A stretch of 64,000 bases of DNA. Source: Paenibacillus sp. FSL H8-0537. GTDB taxonomy: Bacteria > Bacillota > Bacilli > Paenibacillales > Paenibacillaceae. The translations under genes were made by a program, and so were the position numbers. The stretch lies in assembly GCF_038051995.1 (NCBI RefSeq), contig NZ_CP150290.1, positions 228,501 to 292,500 on the forward strand. The letters run 5' to 3'. The notes under the pieces were generated by a model. That model saw only the letters and a program-made list of their open reading frames with translations, searched no databases and was not told where the DNA came from. Positions 52,083-61,149 of the stretch are shown piece by piece (positions within the stretch are counted from its first letter, which is position 1; each line of letters begins with the position of its first letter).

Positions 52083-52649
52083 ATGAGCGGCAGCAACATC
52101 ACTTTGAAGCTGGACCCTGAGCGGATTAAGGAAATGCCAATGGTTGATTTGGCATTTGAATTTCTTAAGACAACGAATAAGCCGTATTACTACCGTGATC
52201 TCATGATGGAGATTGCTAAAATACGCGGATTGTCAACCGATGGGATTAATCAAGTTATTGCACAAGTATATACTGAAATTAATATTGACGGCCGTTTCGC
52301 TTGCGTCGGCACAAATATGTGGGGACTTAAGCGCTGGTATCCAGTAGAGCGCAACGAAGACCCGATTTCCAACGCCAAACGCTCCAGAATCATTAACGAC
52401 GACGACGATCTCGATGATGAAGATCTGTTCGCGGATGAGGAAGAGGAAACTTACGCAGCGGACGAAGAGGACTACGATGTTTATGATGAAGATCGTGAGT
52501 TCGAGGAAGCTGAAGAAGAAGCCGAAGCAGACGAAGAAACCGGAATCGAAGGCGAAGAGCTGGTAGATGATGATTCGGATGAGGAACTGGAAGAAGGCGA
52601 GGAAGCGGAAGATTTTGAAGAAGATGAAGAGGAAGAGGGCAGCAAGTAA
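52083..52649 (+). CDS. rpoE: RNA polymerase delta subunit
   Basis: 188 residues. The N-terminal folded domain (about 10-95: MVDLAFEFLKTTNKPYYYRD, GRFACVGTNMWGLKRW) matches RpoE/HARE-HTH. The C-terminal half is a disordered, extremely acidic Asp/Glu tail. Delta binds core RNA polymerase in Firmicutes, displaces nucleic acids and increases recycling and promoter selectivity. ATG 52083 has GAGAGGATG upstream; the frame is open further 5' without a ribosome site. pyrG follows, as in B. subtilis. Confidence 0.95.
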   Translation: MSGSNITLKLDPERIKEMPMVDLAFEFLKTTNKPYYYRDLMMEIAKIRGLSTDGINQVIAQVYTEINIDGRFACVGTNMWGLKRWYPVERNEDPISNAKRSRIINDDDDLDDEDLFADEEEETYAADEEDYDVYDEDREFEEAEEEAEADEETGIEGEELVDDDSDEELEEGEEAEDFEEDEEEEGSK

Positions 52650-52680
52650 GTCCTTGTTCACCCATGAATCGTTTAGGCTT

Positions 52681-52784
52681 GAAATATAACAATGGATAAG
52701 AAGGTCTCTTATTCTGGCCGCTTCTATTTCAGAGTGGAACGCTCGTTGCCGCCAAGTACGACAGGCAGCGCCGTTTATACTTGA
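52681..52784 (+). repeat. Palindromic repeat family, copy D
   Basis: Diverged unit. TTGAAATATAAC at the left, a small ATAAG/CTTAT stem, then TATTTCAGAGTGGAACG, an inner GCCGCC...GGC and CGTTTATACTTG. Its last TTG is the start of the pyrG -35 TTGACA. Confidence 0.65.
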
Positions 52785-52809
52785 CAGGTTGTATACGTCA
52801 GAGTAAACT
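52781..52809 (+). promoter_or_regulatory. Sigma-A promoter of pyrG with GGGC start
   Basis: TTGACA (52781-52786), 17 bases, TAAACT (52804-52809). The predicted start is G52817 in GGGCTTT, the initial sequence used for CTP-sensitive slippage in B. subtilis pyrG. Confidence 0.75.
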
Positions 52810-52863
52810 ATTGCATGGGCTTTAGATTCGGTTAAGACAACCGCTTAATAATACGCCAAACGA

Positions 52864-52898
52864 AAAGTGCCCCGTACTCTACGGGTGTCACTTTTTTT
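52864..52898 (+). terminator. pyrG leader attenuator
   Basis: AAAGTG and CACTTT with inner CCCGTA/TACGGG and loop CTC, followed by T7. It lies between the promoter and the gene, so it must be regulated. The C-rich 5' arm (GCCCCG, 52869-52874) could pair with poly-G added at the transcript 5' end under low CTP, as known for B. subtilis pyrG. Confidence 0.75.
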
Positions 52899-53027
52899 GT
52901 TTGTACAAGAACATGTTCGGCGACGGAAGGCTTTGGCTTTTCGTTTGATGATACAGATAAACCGCTGTGGCGCGAAAGCGCCTATGTTTATTGGATAGAT
53001 TGGGAATCCTATAGGAATACACACTAG

Positions 53028-54653
<1,626 letters not shown>

Positions 54654-54702
54654 TGTATTCGTAACATAAATGTATAAACCGTCCAATTTTTTTCCTGGAG
54701 CA

Positions 54703-54733
54703 GAAGGATATTCCGACTTGATCCGCGAATATA
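54703..54733 (+). promoter_or_regulatory. Sigma-H-type promoter of spo0F
   Basis: GAAGGATAT (54703-54711, consensus RNAGGAWWW), 12 bases, then CGCGAATAT (consensus RNNGAATWW, first base off). It lies 60-90 bases before the spo0F start. B. subtilis spo0F also has a sigma-H promoter. Confidence 0.6.
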
Positions 54734-54792
54734 TTAACGATGATGGAAGAGCAGGCCAATTGTTGTCGCTCTGTCGTAGGAGGTATTATATT

Positions 54793-55188
54793 TTGGAACA
54801 AAAGAAGCTATTAATAGTGGACGATCAGAATGGAATCCGTGTGCTTTTGATGGAAGTGTTCAGCAGTGAGGGTTATGCGACTTTTCAAGCATCCAACGGC
54901 AAGCTTGCCTTGGAAATTGTGAAGAAGGAAAGCCCTGATTTGGTGCTGCTTGACATGAAGATTCCCGGTATGGACGGTTTAGAAATTTTAAAGCATGTGA
55001 AAGCCATTAATAAAGACATAAAAGTCATTATGATGACGGCTTATGGTGAGCTGGATATGATTAAGGAAGCGACCGATCTCGGAGCCTTGATGCATTTCAC
55101 CAAGCCGTTTGATATTGATGAAATGCGAATAGCGGTGAACATGCAGCTAGATGGCGGTTCCAGCAGTCGATTCGCGATAGGGTCCTGA
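54793..55188 (+). CDS. spo0F: Sporulation phosphorelay response regulator Spo0F
   Basis: 131 residues, a single receiver domain with no output domain. Acidic pocket D10-D11, phospho-acceptor D54 in [13 protein letters not shown], Thr in MMTAYGE and Lys in FTKPFD are at Spo0F positions. It relays phosphate from sensor kinases to Spo0B on the way to Spo0A. The TTG start follows AGGAGG by about 9 bases; a 41-residue in-frame extension upstream is rejected because the sigma-H-type promoter lies within it. The neighbours pyrG and murA match B. subtilis, although fba and tal are absent here. Confidence 0.93.
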   Translation: MEQKKLLIVDDQNGIRVLLMEVFSSEGYATFQASNGKLALEIVKKESPDLVLLDMKIPGMDGLEILKHVKAINKDIKVIMMTAYGELDMIKEATDLGALMHFTKPFDIDEMRIAVNMQLDGGSSSRFAIGS

Positions 55189-55206
55189 TTAGCGGGCCCT
55201 TTTTTA
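55179..55206 (+). terminator. Intrinsic terminator of spo0F
   Basis: AGGGTCC (55179-55185) and GGGCCCT (55194-55200) form a stem with one G-T pair, followed by T6. The 5' arm ends at the stop codon. Confidence 0.8.
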
Positions 55207-55261
55207 TTATTCTATTATTGGAGTCTTGGCAAAAGAGCTTTACCATTCCTATCGCCATTAT

Positions 55262-55269
55262 GGTATAAT
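55262..55269 (+). promoter_or_regulatory. Extended -10 promoter before the murA leader
   Basis: TGGTATAAT contains an extended -10 with TATAAT at 55264-55269. The start would be near 55276, giving a leader of about 330 bases. Confidence 0.5.
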
Positions 55270-55511
55270 GGCTCAGAATCAAGCTGTTCATTTGTCTATC
55301 GCATTAGGTATTGGTAAAATAAATGTAAACACAGAGAACCATGTGGCTTGCAGCTCTGCAATTCTCGAAAATGATGTCGGCGAATGGACAAGGTTTTCAT
55401 CCATGGAGATACCTGTCTCCTGCTCGCTTTGCAAAGCAAGCTGTATTTCAAGAGAAAATCCGCTTGTTCGGAAGTAACAATCAAGCGTAACAACAGGAGC
55501 ACGGGATGACG

Positions 55512-55566
55512 AACCGCCTTCTAACAGTGTGCATGCGGCGGCGTGTGCTCGCTGTGGCGGTTTTTC
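55512..55566 (+). terminator. Terminator-like hairpin in the murA leader
   Basis: AACCGCC (55512-55518) pairs with GGCGGTT (55556-55562). Inner pairs are ACAG/CTGT and a GTGTGC...GCGTGTGC-like arm; TTTTTCCTTT follows. It lies 40 bases before the murA start. It is either an attenuator or the end of a short transcript from the promoter at 55264. Confidence 0.6.
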
Positions 55567-55606
55567 CTTTGTTCTCTTTCGATACAACGGGAGGACTACA
55601 AAATTG

Positions 55607-56866
55607 ATGGAGAAATTGATGATACGCGGCGGACGTCCGCTGCAAGGAACGGTCCAAATCAGCGGTGCTAAAAATAGCGCTGTAGCGTTGGTTCCCGCTG
55701 CAATACTGGCGGAGTCCGAGGTTGTGCTGGACAATTTGCCTCATTTGAGTGATGTTGCTGTTTATAGCGAAATTTTGCAAGATCTTGGTGCGGTCATTGA
55801 CTGGCAAGGCGATATGATGCGCATTGATCCTTCTAATCTTAAAGCGAGACCTATGCCCAATGGCAAGGTTAAGCTGCTTCGTGCTTCCTACTATTTGATG
55901 GGAGCGATGCTGGGACGCTTTGGAGAAGCTGTTATTGGCTTGCCTGGCGGCTGCAATTTTGAGCCAAGACCTATCGATCAGCATATTAAAGGCTTTGAAG
56001 CGCTTGGCGCAACCGTAACGAATGAGCATGGCTCGATGCGCATATCTGCCAAGGAGCTGCGGGGAGCGAAAATTTATCTTGATGTGGTAAGTGTAGGAGC
56101 AACAATCAACATTATGCTTGCGGCCTCTCGGGCCAAAGGCTCTACTTTAATAGAAAACGCGGCAAAAGAGCCTGAAATTATAGATGTAGCTACTCTTCTC
56201 AATGCCATGGGCGCAAAAATTAAAGGGGCCGGCACGGAAACCATTCGGATTGAAGGAGTGGATAGCCTGCACGGCTGCCGCCACTCCATTATTCCTGACC
56301 GCATTCAAGCCGGAACCTACATGATTATCGCCGCGGCAACGCGCGGAGATGTCACGATTGACAATGTCATCCCGAAGCATATGGAAGCTATGACGGCGAA
56401 GCTGGAAGAAATGGGCGTTACCGTATACGAAATGGATGAGTCTATCCGCATCGTGGGCGCTCCAAAGTACAATGCTATTGATGTTAAAGCATTGGTTTAT
56501 CCAGGCTTTGCTACCGATTTGCAGTCCCCTATGACGAGCTTGCTGACGCAAGCGAGCGGCGTAAGTATTTTAACCGACTATGTATACAGCAATCGTTTCA
56601 AGCATGTCCCTGAACTTGCGCGCATGGGCGCGGGCATTCGTGTTGAAGGAAGATCAGCCATTATTGAAGGCGGCCCGCTTAACGCCGCTAAGGTTCGAGC
56701 AGCAGATCTGCGTGCAGGCGCGGCGCTTGTCATTGCTGGCTTGACCGTACCGGAAGGCATTACCGAAATAAGCGGCGTCGAATATATTGACCGTGGCTAC
56801 GATCATTTGGTTGATAATTTGCGAAGACTGGGCGCCGATGTGTGGCGTGAGACGGAAACCTTCTAA
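55607..56866 (+). CDS. murA: UDP-N-acetylglucosamine 1-carboxyvinyltransferase
   Basis: 419 residues, EPSP-synthase fold. The N-terminal [13 protein letters not shown] and the catalytic cysteine in [16 protein letters not shown] (the fosfomycin target) are present. It adds enolpyruvate to UDP-GlcNAc, the first committed step of peptidoglycan synthesis. Its place between spo0F and rho is that of B. subtilis murAB (murZ), the second paralogue. GGGAGG lies 12 bases before ATG 55607; TTG 55604 (9 bases) is a possible alternative start. A terminator-like hairpin sits in the leader. Confidence 0.94.
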   Translation: MEKLMIRGGRPLQGTVQISGAKNSAVALVPAAILAESEVVLDNLPHLSDVAVYSEILQDLGAVIDWQGDMMRIDPSNLKARPMPNGKVKLLRASYYLMGAMLGRFGEAVIGLPGGCNFEPRPIDQHIKGFEALGATVTNEHGSMRISAKELRGAKIYLDVVSVGATINIMLAASRAKGSTLIENAAKEPEIIDVATLLNAMGAKIKGAGTETIRIEGVDSLHGCRHSIIPDRIQAGTYMIIAAATRGDVTIDNVIPKHMEAMTAKLEEMGVTVYEMDESIRIVGAPKYNAIDVKALVYPGFATDLQSPMTSLLTQASGVSILTDYVYSNRFKHVPELARMGAGIRVEGRSAIIEGGPLNAAKVRAADLRAGAALVIAGLTVPEGITEISGVEYIDRGYDHLVDNLRRLGADVWRETETF

Positions 56867-56996
56867 ATTGCAGGCAGACCTGAGCTTGGCGCTGGTCCAT
56901 AGGGATGAGGAATAACCGGCGCCAACTATGGTATATACTGATAGATCGGACTATAGCGGTATGCTGTACCATAAAACTGAATAAAGTGGTGAGAAC

Positions 56997-58364
56997 ATGA
57001 CAGATCTTCAGATCGCCGATCTGGAAGAGTTGAAGCTGACGGATTTGTATAAGCTGGCGAAGCAGTATCAAATTCCGTATTATGGCCAACTCAAGAAGAA
57101 GGAATTGATTTTCGCAATATTGCGGGCTCAGGCTGAGAAAAGCGGCTTGATGTTCATGCAGGGCGTCTTGGAAATTTTGCCGGAAGGCTTCGGCTTTCTT
57201 AGGCCTATCAACTATTTGCCAAGCAAAGAGGATATTTATATTTCGGCTTCCCAAATTCGCAAGTTCGATCTTCGTACAGGCGATCTAGTATCCGGCAAAT
57301 GCCGGCTTCCGAAAGATTCGGAGAAATACTTTGGTTTGCTGCAAGTAAATGCAGTTAATGGGACGAGTCCTGAACTCGCAGCTGAACGGTTACATTTTCC
57401 CGCATTGACTCCTCTTTTTCCACAGAAAAAACTGGTGCTTGAGACGGCATCCTCTAAACTTTCCACACGAATTATGGATTTAATTGCGCCTGTTGGACTT
57501 GGCCAGCGTGGACTCATTGTTGCACCTCCGAAAGTCGGCAAAACGTTGCTTCTCAAAGAGATTGCCAACAGCATTTCTACCAATCATCCTGAGATTGAGC
57601 TGTTCGTATTGCTTATTGATGAACGACCTGAGGAAGTTACAGATATGCAGCGTTCGGTTAAGGGCGAAGTCATCGCTTCTACTTTTGATGAAGTGCCGGA
57701 AAATCATATTAAGGTAACAGAGCTTGTCTTGGAGAGAGCGCTGCGACTGGTGGAGCACAAGAAGGATGTTGTTATTTTGATGGATAGCATTACGCGTCTG
57801 GCGCGTGCCTACAATTTGGTAGTGCCGCCATCCGGCCGTACGCTGAGCGGTGGTATCGACCCTGCTGCATTCCATCGTCCGAAGCGGTTTTTTGGTGCGG
57901 CGCGGAATGTGGAAGAGGGCGGAAGCTTGACGATCCTTGCGACAGCGCTTGTGGAGACAGGCTCGCGTATGGATGACATCATTTATGAAGAATTTAAAAG
58001 TACAGGCAATATGGAGCTGCATTTGGACAGAAAACTGGCTGAACGCCGTATTTTCCCAGCGCTGGATATCCGCAGATCGGGTACGCGCCGAGAAGAAATG
58101 CTCCTGACGCAAGAAGAGCTGGAGAAGCTATGGGTGGTTCGTAAAAATATGAACGATTCGATTGAGTTCGTTGACGGCTTCCTCAAAAAGCTGAAAAACA
58201 GCGAAACGAATAGTGAATTTCTCTTGTCGCTCGATTCCATGCCTGAGACGAAGCCGCCGCAGCGCAGCAGCGGAATCAAAAGCAGCAGTACTAGTTCGTC
58301 GTCATCATCAACGCCAGCGGCGGGCCGCCGTTCGGCAGCCCCTCGCACGACGCATAGCTCTTAG
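56997..58364 (+). CDS. rho: Transcription termination factor Rho
   Basis: 455 residues. Rho N-terminal domain ([18 protein letters not shown]), cold-shock-like RNA-binding domain (EGFGFLRP...[10 protein letters not shown]) and RecA-type ATPase with Walker A PPKVGKT (about 177-183), [14 protein letters not shown] and the arginine-finger region [14 protein letters not shown] Ser-rich tail of about 45 residues is an addition. It ends transcripts using ATP-driven RNA translocation. The upstream gap has a hairpin TTGGCGC/GCGCCAA and a TATACT -10 candidate. Confidence 0.96.
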   Translation: MTDLQIADLEELKLTDLYKLAKQYQIPYYGQLKKKELIFAILRAQAEKSGLMFMQGVLEILPEGFGFLRPINYLPSKEDIYISASQIRKFDLRTGDLVSGKCRLPKDSEKYFGLLQVNAVNGTSPELAAERLHFPALTPLFPQKKLVLETASSKLSTRIMDLIAPVGLGQRGLIVAPPKVGKTLLLKEIANSISTNHPEIELFVLLIDERPEEVTDMQRSVKGEVIASTFDEVPENHIKVTELVLERALRLVEHKKDVVILMDSITRLARAYNLVVPPSGRTLSGGIDPAAFHRPKRFFGAARNVEEGGSLTILATALVETGSRMDDIIYEEFKSTGNMELHLDRKLAERRIFPALDIRRSGTRREEMLLTQEELEKLWVVRKNMNDSIEFVDGFLKKLKNSETNSEFLLSLDSMPETKPPQRSSGIKSSSTSSSSSSTPAAGRRSAAPRTTHSS

Positions 58365-58386
58365 CGCTGCCTGAAAGGAGAACATC

Positions 58387-59643
58387 ATGAATCTTGTATA
58401 TGCTGATGAACAAGGAAATGTCTTTGATCATCCTCACTATATAGCCTTAGGCCGCAGCGGCGATATGATTGTCGAAATGATGGAGGACGAGCTCATTCCG
58501 TTGCCGGAAGGGGCGACGCTTGTAAGCTTGCCATTTACGAAGGCAGTGGGCCTGAACCCGGATACGGGCGAAATGCAGCTGCTTCCAGGCAATAAGCAGG
58601 CGGTTGGCGCGCTTTTGCCACAAGGCTTTACGCGGCTTGCCCTGCCAGGCTATGTCAAAGCAGACAAAAACGAAAAATTGCCTTTATTCGGTTATACGGC
58701 AGTCGTATGGAAAAACAATGGCTTCTACGTTGCAGCAGAGCAATCCGATAATCCGGAGCGCTGGGATCCGCTGAATTGCGACCGTGATGAGGTAAAGCAG
58801 CAAGTTGAACGCATTACGTCTAAATATCCGGAAAATCGTCTATATAAGCATTTGTCGAACTGTGCACTTGGCTATGAATGCTTGACGTCGTCTAATACTT
58901 TCCTGCAACGCTGGGAAGGAGCGGTTCCGGTTTCGTATTCGTGTAATGCAGGATGCTTTGGATGTATTTCTGAACAGCCGGACGACAGCGGCTTTGTTGC
59001 TCCGCAAACACGGATGAATTTCAAGCCGACAGTGGATGAAGTGACTGAGATTATGCTGGAGCATCTTCGCCATGAAGATTCCATCATCAGCTTCGGGCAA
59101 GGCTGCGAAGGCGAGCCTTCTACGCAGGTGCGGATTATTGTCGACGCGATGCGCCGGGTAAGAAACCAGACATCACTTGGCTACATTAACATTAATACGA
59201 ACGCTGGACTGACGGATCACATTCGTGCAATTGTCGATGCGGGCCTCAATCTGATGCGTGTCAGCACCATCAGTGCGCTTGATGACCATTACAATGCCTA
59301 TTACAAGCCGCGTGGCTATACGCTCGCCAATGTAGAGAAGTCGTTGAAATATGCGACAGACAAGGGCGTATATACGTCGATTAACTATTTGATTTTCCCT
59401 GGTGTGACGGATCGTGAGGAAGAGATGGAGGCGATGATCGGCTTTGTTAAGCGGACTGGACTCAAGCTCATCCAAATGCGGAACCTGAACATTGACCCGG
59501 AAAGCTATTTATCCTTAATCCCGCCGCCGCAAGGCGAGATTTATGGGATGAAGCAGATGCTGGAAATTTTCCGTGATGAGCTGCCAGATGTCGTTATTGG
59601 CTCGTTCACCCATGTTCCGCCTGCGAGCTTAATTCAATCTTAA
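58387..59643 (+). CDS. Radical SAM protein, substrate unknown
   Basis: 418 residues. The 4Fe-4S motif is CNAGCFGC (C186, C190, C193; CX3CX2C), in a region followed by GQGCEGEPSTQ (SAM-binding GE-type motif) and INTNAGLTDHIRAIVDAG. The first 180 residues form an extra N-terminal domain not typical of small radical SAM activases. It sits between rho and rpmE with AAAGGAG before the ATG, 22 bases after rho, so it may be co-transcribed with rho. I cannot assign a substrate. A terminator follows. Confidence 0.87.
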   Translation: MNLVYADEQGNVFDHPHYIALGRSGDMIVEMMEDELIPLPEGATLVSLPFTKAVGLNPDTGEMQLLPGNKQAVGALLPQGFTRLALPGYVKADKNEKLPLFGYTAVVWKNNGFYVAAEQSDNPERWDPLNCDRDEVKQQVERITSKYPENRLYKHLSNCALGYECLTSSNTFLQRWEGAVPVSYSCNAGCFGCISEQPDDSGFVAPQTRMNFKPTVDEVTEIMLEHLRHEDSIISFGQGCEGEPSTQVRIIVDAMRRVRNQTSLGYININTNAGLTDHIRAIVDAGLNLMRVSTISALDDHYNAYYKPRGYTLANVEKSLKYATDKGVYTSINYLIFPGVTDREEEMEAMIGFVKRTGLKLIQMRNLNIDPESYLSLIPPPQGEIYGMKQMLEIFRDELPDVVIGSFTHVPPASLIQS

Positions 59644-59649
59644 TGCCCT

Positions 59650-59690
59650 AGAAGGAGCAGATTGTCCAGTAATGGGCAGCTCCTTCTTTT
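59650..59690 (+). terminator. Intrinsic terminator after the radical SAM gene
   Basis: AGAAGGAGC and GCTCCTTCT form a 9-bp stem around about 20 bases, with a T4 end. Repeat copy C starts at once. Confidence 0.75.
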
Positions 59691-59789
59691 GAAATATAGG
59701 AAAGCATATGATTTCTCCATACTTTCTCTATATTTCTCGGACTGAAACGTGCCGCGCCGCCGAAGGACGGCGACAATCGTTTCACCTTG
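59691..59789 (+). repeat. Palindromic repeat family, copy C
   Basis: A full 98-99-bp unit, GAAATATAGG to CACCTTG, closely matching copy B. Outer arms are TGAAACG (59743-59749) and CGTTTCA (59778-59784), with inner GCCGCC and GGCGAC. Confidence 0.85.
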
Positions 59790-59793
59790 TGTT

Positions 59794-59822
59794 TTACAAC
59801 ATGGACTGGGCTATGCTATAAT
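59794..59822 (+). promoter_or_regulatory. Sigma-A promoter of rpmE
   Basis: TTACAA, 17 bases, then TATAAT (59817-59822), starting five bases after repeat copy C. Confidence 0.65.
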
Positions 59823-59884
59823 GCAGAGATGTATGACTTAATTCTGGGCCCGCCTGTGGCTCAGGGCAGAAAGAGGTGAAAGAG

Positions 59885-60082
59885 ATGAAACAAGCTATTC
59901 ATCCGACATACCATATCACTACAGCAACTTGCGCTTGTGGTAACACTTTCGAGACTGGTTCCATTAAACCGAACCTTCGTGTAGAGATTTGTTCCCAATG
60001 CCACCCATTCTATACGGGTAAGCAGAAGTTCCTGGATGTGGGCGGCCGCGTCGATCGTTTCAAAAAGAAATACGGCATCTAA
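59885..60082 (+). CDS. rpmE: 50S ribosomal protein L31, zinc-binding form
   Basis: 65 residues. Cys16, Cys18, Cys36 and Cys39 (CAC...CSQC) are the zinc ligands of the C+ type L31, which is replaced by a Cys-less form under zinc starvation in many bacteria. ATG 59885 has AGAGGTG 6-7 bases upstream; a GTG at 59876 is part of that ribosome site. Its terminator also holds the ribosome site of the next gene. Confidence 0.96.
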   Translation: MKQAIHPTYHITTATCACGNTFETGSIKPNLRVEICSQCHPFYTGKQKFLDVGGRVDRFKKKYGI

Positions 60083-60124
60083 TTGCTGTGATGTCTATTT
60101 TGTCTATATTTGGCAGAATACAAG

Positions 60125-60167
60125 AACCTCCCTTAGCCATTCTAATGGTTATAAGGGAGGTTTTTTT
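60125..60167 (+). terminator. rpmE terminator containing the next gene's ribosome site
   Basis: AACCTCCCTTA pairs with TAAGGGAGGTT, with an inner GCCATT/AATGGT stem, followed by T7. The GGGAGG of the 3' arm (60155-60160) is exactly 8 bases before the ATG of the lipoprotein gene. Confidence 0.9.
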
Positions 60168-60168
60168 G

Positions 60169-60579
60169 ATGAGATGGAGCATATTGCTTTCAAAAAGCTC
60201 GCGTATGCTGTTATTGGCAGGTGTCCTGCTGCTGGCAGCGACAAGTGCTGCCGGCTGTGGCCAGCCTGATCATAAGCAGCAGATGCAATCCTATGGCCAT
60301 GACGGTTATATGGGGCTGTCTAACAGCAACCCAAACATACCGAATAAGCATTCGTATTTAAATTACGGCTCAGACGGCAAGTTTGTTGGCGAGTTGATCA
60401 AGAAGATGGATGGTGTCCATAAAAGCTGGATTCATTTCAATGGGGAGCATCTGGTCGTTCATTTGACCGCCAAACCAGGCATGACCGATGCGCAGGTGAA
60501 GCAGCTTCAGCATAAAGCAGAGGAAACTTTGCAATATAATATGCCGCGGTATGAGGTGCGGGTAAAAACGAGTCGGTAA
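60169..60579 (+). CDS. Small lipoprotein, YhcN/YlaJ-like (tentative)
   Basis: 136 residues. Lipoprotein signal peptide with lipobox AAGC (Cys30). The mature part is polar at first; then LIKKMDGVHKSWIHFNGEHLVVHLT followed by a predicted helix (DAQVKQLQHKAEETLQ) and RYEVRVK suggests a small alpha/beta domain like sporulation lipoproteins YhcN/YlaJ (weak resemblance). Its only plausible ribosome site is inside the rpmE terminator hairpin, so expression needs readthrough and an open hairpin. An extension to 60088 is rejected because it crosses the terminator. Confidence 0.75.
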   Translation: MRWSILLSKSSRMLLLAGVLLLAATSAAGCGQPDHKQQMQSYGHDGYMGLSNSNPNIPNKHSYLNYGSDGKFVGELIKKMDGVHKSWIHFNGEHLVVHLTAKPGMTDAQVKQLQHKAEETLQYNMPRYEVRVKTSR

Positions 60580-60601
60580 CGCCCGGTTTTATGTGGAAAG
60601 G

Positions 60602-60622
60602 TCCTTCCCTTTATGGGAAGGC
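60602..60622. other. Hairpin after the lipoprotein gene
   Basis: CCTTCCC/GGGAAGG stem with a short TTTAT loop, 20 bases after the stop, without a T-run. The sequence on to 60676 shows no gene. Confidence 0.4.
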
Positions 60623-60676
60623 CATGACGCTCACGCTTGCTGAAAAGCAGCATATCATGTCTTGTCTCCAGAAAAG

Positions 60677-60705
60677 TTGCGCTTTGTAACATTATCAGCT
60701 ATACT
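60677..60705 (+). promoter_or_regulatory. Sigma-A promoter of the SRP RNA gene
   Basis: TTGCGC, 17 bases, then TATACT (60700-60705), seven to eight bases before the RNA 5' end at about 60713. Confidence 0.7.
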
Positions 60706-60712
60706 TATTTTT

Positions 60713-60985
60713 GCCGTGCTAGATGGGGAGTTAGCGGTGCCCTGTAACTCGCAATCCGCTTTAGCGAGGTTGAATTCCTGTTTGAGGTTATGTCTATGCG
60801 GGGTTTGGCGCTTGCGAGCAGTGTTGACAGTTGGGTCCTCCGCAATGGACGCTTGTGAACTCGGTCAGGTCCGGAAGGAAGCAGCCGTAAGTAAGTTAGT
60901 TCATGTGCCGGGGGAGTGCCTGGCTCGAGCTGTGGTGCAAGAGTGCCGCCTGGGTTACATTAATCAAGGACAGGTGCACGGTATT
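60713..60985 (+). ncRNA. ffs: Signal recognition particle RNA, large (scRNA) type
   Basis: About 270 bases. The apical Ffh-binding loop GGTCAGGTCCGGAAGGAAGC (about 60873-60892) continues with AGCCGTAAG. The 5' Alu-domain motifs GGTGCCCTGTAACTCG and AATCCGCTTTAGCGAGGTTGAA closely match B. subtilis scRNA. The ends GCCGTGC (60713-60719) and GCACGGT (60976-60982) pair. It guides Ffh-ribosome complexes to the membrane. Its position just before dnaX matches B. subtilis scr. Confidence 0.97.
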
Positions 60986-61009
60986 AAAGTTTTATATTTC
61001 GGATGTTCA

Positions 61010-61068
61010 CAGACACCGGCGACGCTTTTCGATGAACTCGAATGGTGCTGCGGGTGTTTTTTGTTTGG
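61010..61068 (+). terminator. Probable terminator of the SRP RNA
   Basis: ACACCGGCGACGCTTTTCGA and TCGAATGGTGCTGCGGGTGT can form a long imperfect hairpin with tip TTCGA-TGAAC-TCGAA, followed by TTTTTTG. Confidence 0.65.
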
Positions 61069-61092
61069 CTTGAGGCTTTGATCATGTATAAT
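61065..61092 (+). promoter_or_regulatory. Candidate promoter of dnaX-ebfC-recR
   Basis: TTGGCT, 16 bases, then TATAAT (61087-61092), 58 bases before the dnaX start. Confidence 0.5.
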
Positions 61093-61149
61093 AAGAGATA
61101 GAGTATTTTTGCAGAATTCCTGTAAGGAAACAAGAAGGGAACGGTCCAT

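Noticed and set aside
54670..54792. N-terminal extension of Spo0F
   Set aside because: No ribosome site. The sigma-H-type promoter lies inside it, and Spo0F has the usual length from TTG 54793.
55226..55477. 83-codon frame in the murA leader
   Set aside because: It spans the predicted promoter, has a poorly spaced ribosome site and resembles no known protein. Left as leader sequence, with some doubt.
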